Below are positions 1-5,743 of a stretch of 6,940 nt of DNA, piece after piece; the stretch's first letter is position 1; each line of letters opens with the position of its first letter. The notes under the pieces were generated by a model, which did no database searches, was not told where the DNA came from, and worked only from the letters and a program-made list of their open reading frames with translations. The DNA is taken from NCBI GenBank assembly GCA_030049455.1, contig JASIKV010000536.1, forward strand, positions 1 to 6,940, in the 5' to 3' direction. The translations under genes and the position numbers were made by a program. Origin of the DNA: Terriglobia bacterium. GTDB taxonomy: Bacteria > Acidobacteriota > Terriglobia > UBA7540.

Positions 1-1731
1 GGTGGAATAGAGCGAGTACGACATTTCATCCGTCAGGCCTTCGGTTCCTAATCGCCCCGCCAGTACCAAAGGCCCGTAGATCGCGGCCCGCTGCGTTGCG
101 TCACCGGGCAACTCTTCCACCCGCAGGTTCATGGGCAGGCGGACTTCCACGCGGTCGCCTTCTTTCCATGTTCGACTCAATTCCAGGTAACTGCCCGGGC
201 TGGCGAATACCGGCAGGGCTTCGCCATTGATTCGAACGGAGCCGCCGTCCGCTGCCCATGCAGGAATGCGGATGTTCAGCGCCATATCGGCAGGGCGCGC
301 CGTGTGCATCACCAGTGTAGTTCCCTCTTCCTCGGGAAATTTGGTTAGCTGCTCCAGGCGAATTCCCTTCTCCGGCCAATTGACTTCGGATGCGATGAAA
401 AGATTCACGAAAACGTCGCGGTCGTTGTGGAAGTAAATTGTGTCGGCTGTTTTGGCAAATTCCTCCACGCCGGTTCCCGTGCAGCACCAGAACGAGTCAT
501 ACTGCGAGTTGAAATACTTCCAGAATCCCGCGCCGAGCGGCAGGAAGTAACTCATCCCGCCATCGGCCGGGTTCTGCGTGCCCAGGCGGCTGTTGAAAAG
601 CGTGCGCTCGTAGTAGTCGATCACGCGCGGGTCTCCCGTCCAGCCGTAGATGTGCCGCGCCAATTTGAGCATGTTGTACCCGCAGCAGCATTCTTCCGCG
701 GTTTTGCCGAGTTCGGTCGAGAGGTCGCCTGGGGCGGTGCGCCAGTACTCGTCATAGCTGGTTCCGCCCGTGCAATAAATACGGTCGGTGGTCACCGTGC
801 GGAAGAAAAAGCCGGCAATTTCGCGATAGCGGTCCTTGCCGGTCAGTTCATATCGCCGCGCGGCACTGATGGCCTGCGGGATGTGGGTGTTAGCATGGAT
901 TCCCTTCAGCTCGTCACGGTGCTGGGCAAGTGGATCGTAGAACATGCTTTTCTCGAACCGCGAGGCCAACTCAAGGTAATCGTATTTCCCCGTCTGGGCG
1001 TAAAGGTTGCACAACGCCTCATTCATTCCGCCGAATTCGGTTTGAAGAATGCGCTGCAGGTGCTCGTCACTGATGCTTTCCTGCCAGTGGTCGATCCATG
1101 ACGCCATTCCCTCCGCAACGGCGAGCGCCTGGTCGTTTCCGCACAGAACGTACATGTCCAAAAGGCCCGCCATGATTTTGTGATAAGTGTAAAACGGCGC
1201 CCAGACATGGCGGCCCTCGCGGAGACGATCGAAGAAATCCTCAGGGAAGGCGCTCAGGTAGCCGTTGCGCAGCGCCTTCTGGCAATCGGCCAACTGGCTT
1301 ACTATTCCGTCTGCTTTTGTTTTCAAGTCATCATCGCCCGCGCTGGCGTACATCAGCGCGCAAGCGGACAGATAATGCCCGCCGGCAAAATGGCCGCGCA
1401 ATTCGCAGTCAGGTTTCTCCCAGCCGCCCAAAGGCTGCGCTGAGGATGGTAATTCGGCATTCACGCGGAAGTTGTGCAGCAGGCGGTCCGAAGGCAAAAG
1501 GTGCAGGTAGCGCCGGTCGGCCTCAAGCGCATTGAGAAAAGGACCCGAGCGAAGACGGATCTGGCTGAGAGGGAATGGCTGAACCTTCCAAGATACTTTT
1601 TCCTTGCCCTTGCTCGGCGCGTTGTTCCCTGGCGCCCCGGCCCAAACAATCCGGGGCAATACCGCGGCGCCCGCGGCCATTCCTGCCGCGGAAAGAAAGT
1701 GCCTTCTGGTTGGTTGACCGCAATGGCTCAT
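1..1731 (-). CDS. GH127/DUF1680 family glycosidase, Tat-exported, predicted beta-L-arabinofuranosidase (3' end cut by window edge)
   Basis: The reverse strand is open from ATG at 1731 to base 1 (577 codons, no stop), so the C-terminus lies outside the window. Residues 8-31 form a twin-arginine signal: T-R9-R10-H-F-L-S, then an Ala/Gly-rich stretch, with likely cleavage after V-W-A31. The protein should be exported folded. The body has hallmarks of DUF1680 (GH127): an alpha-barrel region with H-A-N-T-H-I-P (279-285), E347-C-C349-G-Y-N-M-L-K-L, and W-C416-C417-T-G-T-G followed by a beta-sandwich with R-I-P-A-W (488-492). In characterised GH127 enzymes a Glu and three Cys bind zinc, and one Cys is the nucleophile; E347, C349, C416 and C417 are the likely equivalents. 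The expected reaction is release of terminal beta-L-arabinofuranose, but the substrate is inferred from family only. The run C348-C349-C350 is unusual. The start is supported by AGGGGGAA five bases upstream. The gene follows the membrane protein gene by 59 bases, probably in one operon. Confidence 0.9.
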   Translation of the reverse strand, partial: MSHCGQPTRRHFLSAAGMAAGAAVLPRIVWAGAPGNNAPSKGKEKVSWKVQPFPLSQIRLRSGPFLNALEADRRYLHLLPSDRLLHNFRVNAELPSSAQPLGGWEKPDCELRGHFAGGHYLSACALMYASAGDDDLKTKADGIVSQLADCQKALRNGYLSAFPEDFFDRLREGRHVWAPFYTYHKIMAGLLDMYVLCGNDQALAVAEGMASWIDHWQESISDEHLQRILQTEFGGMNEALCNLYAQTGKYDYLELASRFEKSMFYDPLAQHRDELKGIHANTHIPQAISAARRYELTGKDRYREIAGFFFRTVTTDRIYCTGGTSYDEYWRTAPGDLSTELGKTAEECCCGYNMLKLARHIYGWTGDPRVIDYYERTLFNSRLGTQNPADGGMSYFLPLGAGFWKYFNSQYDSFWCCTGTGVEEFAKTADTIYFHNDRDVFVNLFIASEVNWPEKGIRLEQLTKFPEEEGTTLVMHTARPADMALNIRIPAWAADGGSVRINGEALPVFASPGSYLELSRTWKEGDRVEVRLPMNLRVEELPGDATQRAAIYGPLVLAGRLGTEGLTDEMSYSLYST

Positions 1732-1734
1732 GAG

Positions 1735-1776
1735 TTCCCCCTGATTCGCAGCAGGATGATACCACTGCAGGGGGAA
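1735..1776 (-). promoter_or_regulatory. Inverted repeat covering the ribosome binding site of the Tat-exported glycosidase
   Basis: On the minus strand TTCCCCCTG (1776-1768) is perfectly complementary to CAGGGGGAA (1743-1735), with a 24-base loop. The 3' arm contains the only plausible Shine-Dalgarno sequence (GGGGG at 1741-1737), five bases before the ATG at 1731. If the nine pairs, five of them consecutive G-C, form in mRNA, the binding site is hidden. Translation could then depend on ribosomes finishing the upstream gene, whose stop is 15 bases before the 5' arm, or on a ligand or protein. There is no T-run after the repeat, so it is not a standard terminator. The repeat is seen directly; its regulatory role is inferred. 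Confidence 0.45.
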
Positions 1777-1790
1777 AGGCGCGCACCCGA

Positions 1791-3200
1791 CTAAGATGAC
1801 GAGCGTTCGCCAGTCGCGGGGCGGCTGAGCACCATCGAGACCAGCACCACGATGACCAGCCCCGCCAGTGCGTACCAACCATACAGGTGAAGCGGGTTCC
1901 CAACCGGCAAGGCACTATGACCTGGCTTACCGCCGTAATAGGGGAAGACATTATAGAAAAGCGGTTCGAAATCACGAATCTCTCCGCTTGCCGTCATGTA
2001 ATGATGAAAGTTTTGCGCGTAGGGATAGTAGCTGAGGTACAGGCCGGCGCACGCCAGGAAGAGAAGGATCGGCATGTAGTTCTCGGCGACGGTCAGGCAA
2101 CTGAAGACCAGCCCTTTAACTTGCGGCCGCACCCAGCGCTTGGCATTGACATAGAGGATGCAGAGGCCCGTGAGCACGCCGAAGACAGCCACCAAAGCGG
2201 CCAGAATCAGGACCATGAGCGCGGCCCAGTTGTAATTGGTGCTCTGCTCAAGCGGATCATTTCCGCGGAGAGTGGAAAGCTGCTGATCAAGTTGCTGTTG
2301 GTCCATCTCCATGGCCGCCGCCGCGTCCGTTTGGCCGGACTTTTGCAGCGCGGGGATCAGCCGCTTGTAAGCAACCTTGACCACCGCCGCCCCAATCAGC
2401 TTTTCAATCAGCGAGCCGCCATTCGCCTGCATGCGTTGCCCCATGCGTTGCACCGTCCAATATTCGTCCATGGCCTGCGGCAGGTGCCCAGCTTCCTCTT
2501 GCTCCTTGCCGAGTTTCTCCACTGCCAGGTTGGCGTAAGTGCGGATCTGAAGCAGGTTCGGAATCGGGTATGCAGCGGCGGACAGCAGAATAATTGCGGG
2601 CTTGTCGTAATGATTCTGGCGCAGCCACGTCCGTTCCAGCTCGAACCGCCGCACGAAGTAGGAATCGTAATGCGGCGCGGCATAGGCCTTCTGCATGGCC
2701 TGCACCCAATCGGTATCTTTCGCGGCGTCCTCCAGCATGGCCGGCGTCGGCGAATAACTGATCGGCTTCCGCTTCTGCTCTGCCTGAGCTTCCAAAAGGT
2801 TTGGGATGGCGTTGTCCGGGTCCCATTTCTCGAGCTCCGCGATGAGCGATTGCGCCTCAGGCGGAACAGGCTTTGCGAAGAGCGCGCGCTGGGCGATCGA
2901 ATAATCGATCCAGGTGAGGCTCGGATCGCTCGCCACGGCGCGGCTTCCCCAGTCAAGTGCTTCCTTCAAGGTCGGCGCGTGCAGCGCTGCGTAGGCAAAG
3001 GTCTGTGCATCGGGTGTGCGCGCGGTTGCATCGCGCAGTTCTTCCGCGGGAATCGTTCCCGCCCGGTCCAGCCAGCGTTCGTCACCGCTCATCCCCAGGG
3101 CAAAGATCGGAACCTGCAGACCTTGTCGAAAGTCCGGCACGAAGAAAAAGGCGATCGACCAAACCAGGAAGAGCAAACTCATGAAGCGCGTTCTGCGCAT
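1791..3200 (-). CDS. Uncharacterised membrane protein with TPR-like extracytoplasmic domain
   Basis: This 469-residue protein matches no family I can name. ATG 3200 is chosen because GGAGG lies five bases upstream and the product then begins M-R-R-T-R-F, a charged start before a membrane anchor. The frame stays open to an ATG at 3281, but that start has no signal-like N-terminus. Likely membrane segments are residues 8-24, 325-350, 376-394 and 441-459. Positive charges at 1-5 and in 353-362 (K-R-W-V-R-P-Q-V-K) put the N-terminus and the 351-375 loop in the cytoplasm. Residues 25-324 would therefore be extracytoplasmic. That region is helical and has TPR-like patches near 73-105, 120-140 and 235-258 (for example A-V-A-S-D-P and E-K-W-D-P-D-N-A), too diverged for a firm call. 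The Gln-rich stretch 298-308 precedes the second membrane segment. The gene lies just upstream of the Tat-exported glycosidase, so a role in envelope assembly or carbohydrate handling is possible but unproven. Confidence 0.82.
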   Translation of the reverse strand: MRRTRFMSLLFLVWSIAFFFVPDFRQGLQVPIFALGMSGDERWLDRAGTIPAEELRDATARTPDAQTFAYAALHAPTLKEALDWGSRAVASDPSLTWIDYSIAQRALFAKPVPPEAQSLIAELEKWDPDNAIPNLLEAQAEQKRKPISYSPTPAMLEDAAKDTDWVQAMQKAYAAPHYDSYFVRRFELERTWLRQNHYDKPAIILLSAAAYPIPNLLQIRTYANLAVEKLGKEQEEAGHLPQAMDEYWTVQRMGQRMQANGGSLIEKLIGAAVVKVAYKRLIPALQKSGQTDAAAAMEMDQQQLDQQLSTLRGNDPLEQSTNYNWAALMVLILAALVAVFGVLTGLCILYVNAKRWVRPQVKGLVFSCLTVAENYMPILLFLACAGLYLSYYPYAQNFHHYMTASGEIRDFEPLFYNVFPYYGGKPGHSALPVGNPLHLYGWYALAGLVIVVLVSMVLSRPATGERSSS

Positions 3201-3203
3201 GTG

Positions 3204-3221
3204 TTCCTCCGAACTGAGGAA
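3204..3221 (-). promoter_or_regulatory. Short hairpin containing the Shine-Dalgarno of the membrane protein gene
   Basis: Read on the minus strand, TTCCTC (3221-3216) and GAGGAA (3209-3204) form a perfect 6-bp inverted repeat with a 6-base loop. The 3' arm carries most of the GGAGG ribosome binding site (3210-3206), which sits five bases before the ATG at 3200. The stem is short, so partial masking is more likely than full blockage. It resembles the longer RBS repeat before the next gene of the same operon. The function is inferred, and a chance match is possible at this length. Confidence 0.3.
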
Positions 3222-3329
3222 TCGAGTTTGAAGATGGTAGGAGTCTACGCCGTGGTTTGGCGCATTGCAACCGACGGGCACGATTGAGATTCAATAGGAT
3301 ATCACCCGTTTATTAAAGTAGTTAACCCA

Positions 3330-3358
3330 AGCCTAGTCCTCTTAATGTACAATGTCAA
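3330..3358 (-). promoter_or_regulatory. Candidate sigma70-type promoter for the leftward operon
   Basis: On the minus strand a perfect -35 box TTGACA (3358-3353) is followed after 17 bases by TAGGCT (3335-3330), which matches three of six -10 positions. Transcription would start near 3322, leaving a leader of about 120 bases before the ATG at 3200. The -35 box and spacing are good and the -10 box is weak, so this is tentative. Confidence 0.4.
3348..3353 (+). promoter_or_regulatory. Candidate -10 box for ilvBN
   Basis: TACAAT differs from TATAAT at one base and lies 60 bases before the ilvB ATG at 3413. No good -35 box exists at 16-18 bases upstream; TTAACC at 3322-3327 is too far (20 bases). 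If used, transcription would begin around 3360, after the alternative in-frame ATG at 3359 has begun, which favours the start at 3413. The box shares base 3353 with the minus-strand -35 candidate. Confidence 0.25.
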
Positions 3359-3394
3359 ATGGGGCTGGGCGGGGGCATCCGGACTCATTCCGAC

Positions 3395-3401
3395 GGAGAG
3401 G
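3395..3401 (+). promoter_or_regulatory. Shine-Dalgarno sequence of ilvB
   Basis: GGAGAGG ends 11 bases before the ATG at 3413. It is the best purine-rich match in the region and supports 3413 over the in-frame ATG at 3359, which has only C/T- and A-rich sequence before it. The spacing is slightly long. An in-frame GTG at 3404 would be only two bases away, too close for normal initiation. Confidence 0.5.
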
Positions 3402-3412
3402 ATGTGGCAGAC

Positions 3413-5125
3413 ATGATCAAGACAGGGTCGCAGATTATTTGGGAATGCCTGGAGCGCGAGGGCGTGAAGCACGTTTTCGGGTATCCGGGCGGGGCGATTC
3501 TGCCCGCTTATGACGCGCTGAAGCAGAGCCAGATTCACCACGTTCTGGTGCGGCATGAGCAGGGAGCAACGCATATGGCAGACGGCTATGCGCGCGCCAG
3601 CGGACGAACAGGCGTGGCGGTCGCGACTTCGGGCCCCGGCGCCACCAACATGGTTACGGGCATCGCCACGGCCATGATGGACTCATCCCCCATCGTCTGC
3701 ATCACCGGGCAGGTGGGCAGCAAGCTGATCGGCTCGGACGCTTTTCAAGAAACGGACATCACCGGCGTCACTCTGCCCATCACCAAGCACAATTACCTGG
3801 TAACGCACGCCAGCCAACTGGCCCGCACGCTTCGCGAAGCGTTTTACGTGGCGAGCTCCGGACGGCCCGGCCCGGTTCTGGTGGACATCACCAAGGACGC
3901 GCAGCAATCTTCCTGCGAATTCGATTGGGAATCCGCCAAGCCACAATTGCCCGGCTACCGCCCCGATCTTTCACCCACCCAGGACGATTACGCGAAGGCG
4001 TTGAAACTGATTCAGGCAGCCAAGCGCCCGGTCATTCTCGCCGGGCACGGAATCATGGTATCCGGCGCCATGAACGAAGTTCGTGAGCTGGCCGACCGCA
4101 CGGGAATCCCCGTCACGCTCACGCTGCTCGGAATCGGCGCTTTCCCCGCGTCGCACCCGCTGAATCTCGGCATGATGGGAATGCACGGCGAGGCGTGGGT
4201 GAACACGACTATCCAGGAAGCCGATTTGCTGATTGCCCTCGGCATGCGCTTCGATGATCGCGTGACGGGCAATCTGAAGACCTACGCACCCAAGGCTAAA
4301 AAAATTCAAGTGGAGATCGATCCCTCGGAGATCAACAAAAATGTGAAGCTGGATGTGGCGCTGATCGGCGATCTGCGCGAGGTTTTGCGCGAAATGCTGC
4401 CCCGCCTTCAGCCCGTGGATTGCAGCGAGTGGCGCGCCTACATCGACGGCCTGAAAGGTGAGACGGCCGTCCGCGACATTCAGAACCTGCCCGACAGCGG
4501 GCACCTGTACGCGGCGCACGTTATCAACGATCTATGGCAGGAGACCCGGGGCGGCGACGTGGTGGTGGTCACCGACGTGGGCCAGCACCAGATGTGGGAA
4601 GCGCAGTATTTTAAGCACGAAGCTGCGCGCTCACTCATCACCTCCGGCGGACTCGGCACCATGGGGTTCGCGCTGCCCGCCGCCATCGGAGTGAAAGTGG
4701 CGCGCCCGGAGGCGGAAGTCTGGGTGGTGGTCGGCGACGGGGGCTTCCAGATGACCATGGCCGAGCTCGCCACCATGGTTCAGGAAAACCTGAAGATCAA
4801 CATCGCCATCATCAACAACGGCTATCTGGGAATGGTGCGGCAGTGGCAGGAATTTTTCTACGACCGCAACTACGAATCCACACCGCTCCTCAGCCCGAAC
4901 TTTGCGAAGCTGGCGGAAGCCTTTGGCATTCGCAGTTCGGTGGTAAAGGAGCGTCGCCAGGTGGTTCCCGCAGTTCAAGCCGCGCGCCGCCACGATGGAC
5001 CCGTTTTGATCGATTTCCAGGTTGAGCAGGAAGATTCGGTCTATCCCATGGTGGCCGCGGGAGCCGGTCTGCATGAAATGATCCGTCGCCCCAACCCGCT
5101 GGTGGAAACAGCGGAGGACGAGTAA
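3413..5125 (+). CDS. ilvB: Acetohydroxyacid (acetolactate) synthase, large catalytic subunit
   Basis: This thiamine-diphosphate enzyme joins two pyruvates into 2-acetolactate, or pyruvate and 2-ketobutyrate into 2-aceto-2-hydroxybutyrate. It is the first common step to valine, leucine and isoleucine and acts in the cytoplasm. The 570-residue product has normal family length. The N-terminal ThDP domain has F-G-Y-P-G-G (22-27) and the catalytic Glu49 in R-H-E-Q-G-A. The central domain carries R-F-D-D-R-V-T-G (279-286). The C-terminal ThDP/Mg motif runs from G441-D-G to N468-N469. Trp478 in V-R-Q-W-Q-E-F-F corresponds to the Trp linked to 2-ketobutyrate preference and herbicide binding, which marks an anabolic AHAS rather than a catabolic acetolactate synthase. 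ATG 3413 is preferred because the protein then begins where family members do (M-I-K-T-G-S-Q); the ATG at 3359 would add 18 residues, M-G-L-G-G-G-I-R onward, with no ribosome binding site. ilvN follows after 14 bases. Confidence 0.97.
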   Translation: MIKTGSQIIWECLEREGVKHVFGYPGGAILPAYDALKQSQIHHVLVRHEQGATHMADGYARASGRTGVAVATSGPGATNMVTGIATAMMDSSPIVCITGQVGSKLIGSDAFQETDITGVTLPITKHNYLVTHASQLARTLREAFYVASSGRPGPVLVDITKDAQQSSCEFDWESAKPQLPGYRPDLSPTQDDYAKALKLIQAAKRPVILAGHGIMVSGAMNEVRELADRTGIPVTLTLLGIGAFPASHPLNLGMMGMHGEAWVNTTIQEADLLIALGMRFDDRVTGNLKTYAPKAKKIQVEIDPSEINKNVKLDVALIGDLREVLREMLPRLQPVDCSEWRAYIDGLKGETAVRDIQNLPDSGHLYAAHVINDLWQETRGGDVVVVTDVGQHQMWEAQYFKHEAARSLITSGGLGTMGFALPAAIGVKVARPEAEVWVVVGDGGFQMTMAELATMVQENLKINIAIINNGYLGMVRQWQEFFYDRNYESTPLLSPNFAKLAEAFGIRSSVVKERRQVVPAVQAARRHDGPVLIDFQVEQEDSVYPMVAAGAGLHEMIRRPNPLVETAEDE

Positions 5126-5139
5126 GTTTTTGGAATTTT

Positions 5140-5694
5140 ATGCTCAAAACATTTGTTGTACATGTCGAAAACAAGCCCGGAGTTCTGACGCGCGTGGCAT
5201 CGCTCTTCCGCCGGCGCGCATTCAATATTGATTCATTGACCGTGGGTCGCACGGAAAAGCCGGAAGTCTCCCGTATGACCATTACCGTTGACGCCGACCG
5301 CGACCAGGCGCGCCGCATTGAGGCGAGCCTTTACAAGCTGGTGAACGTATTGCTGGTGGAAGACATTACGGAAGAGCCCGCCATCACCCGCGACCTGGCG
5401 ATGATCAAAGTGGCGGCGCAGCACGACCAGCGCTCGCATGTGCTTCAATTGGCAAATGTGTTTCGCGCGCGAGTGGTGGACGTTGCGCCCGATTCCGTCA
5501 TACTGGAAATCACCGGTGGCGAGGATAAAATCGACGGCCTGCTGGAAGTTCTGCGCCCATTTGGCGTGCTGGAAATGGTGCGCACGGGAATCGTCGCCAT
5601 GCGCCGGGGAGCCAAATCTTCCACCGTCCCCGCAACCGAAGAATTTCACGAAGTCGCCGCTGAAACCGCCGAAGACGATGGCCAGTCCGTGTAG
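5140..5694 (+). CDS. ilvN: Acetohydroxyacid synthase, small regulatory subunit
   Basis: This subunit binds the IlvB catalytic dimer, raises its activity and confers feedback inhibition, usually by valine. Residues 4-75 form an ACT domain: V-E-N-K-P-G-V-L-T-R-V, then F-N-I-D-S-L-T-V-G (28-36) and S-R-M-T-I (44-48). Gly14 and Asn29 fall at positions where feedback-resistance changes are known in E. coli IlvH, so valine binding is probably retained. Residues 85-157 are the second, ALS small-subunit domain, ending G-I-V-A-M-R-R-G. The 184-residue length exceeds the roughly 160 of the E. coli protein because of a C-terminal tail (161-184) rich in Glu, Ala and Asp and likely disordered. The start is supported by alignment to the family N-terminus; the ribosome binding site is weak (TGGA five bases upstream), so translational coupling to ilvB is likely. 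The stop is followed at once by a terminator-like hairpin. Confidence 0.96.
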   Translation: MLKTFVVHVENKPGVLTRVASLFRRRAFNIDSLTVGRTEKPEVSRMTITVDADRDQARRIEASLYKLVNVLLVEDITEEPAITRDLAMIKVAAQHDQRSHVLQLANVFRARVVDVAPDSVILEITGGEDKIDGLLEVLRPFGVLEMVRTGIVAMRRGAKSSTVPATEEFHEVAAETAEDDGQSV

Positions 5695-5729
5695 CGCGGA
5701 CCTGGGCTTTTCAGGTCCGCGGCCTTTCT
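5695..5729 (+). terminator. Terminator-like hairpin after ilvN
   Basis: CGCGGACCTG (5695-5704) and CAGGTCCGCG (5712-5721) form a perfect 10-bp stem with a 7-base loop GGCTTTT, starting one base after the ilvN stop codon. The tail GCCTTTCT (5722-5729) is only moderately T-rich, so termination may be incomplete or assisted. Read on the minus strand the stem has no T-run after it, so it suits ilvBN better than the convergent glycosidase gene ending at 5744. Confidence 0.7.
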
Positions 5730-5743
5730 GAAGCACACCTCTG

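Noticed and set aside
427..1101. Plus-strand open frame of 224 codons
   Set aside because: It lies opposite the GH127 gene, whose reverse-strand translation carries clear family motifs across this whole stretch.
1887..3287. Long plus-strand open frame (466 codons) opposite the membrane protein gene
   Set aside because: The reverse frame has a strong RBS, sensible membrane segments and a TPR-like domain. The plus-strand translation is rich in Arg, His and Gln with no recognisable domain, as expected of an antisense shadow in GC-rich DNA.
3359..3412. 18-residue N-terminal extension of IlvB from the in-frame ATG at 3359
   Set aside because: There is no RBS before 3359, the extension (G-G-G-I-R-T-H...) is not typical of the family, and ATG 3413 has GGAGAGG upstream.
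3345..3416. 23-codon plus-strand frame whose TGA overlaps the ilvB ATG (ATGA at 3413-3416), considered as an attenuation leader peptide
   Set aside because: It has no Shine-Dalgarno sequence, only single Val, Leu and Ile codons (three Trp instead), and no terminator/antiterminator pair. The candidate -10 box would also place its start codon upstream of the transcript.
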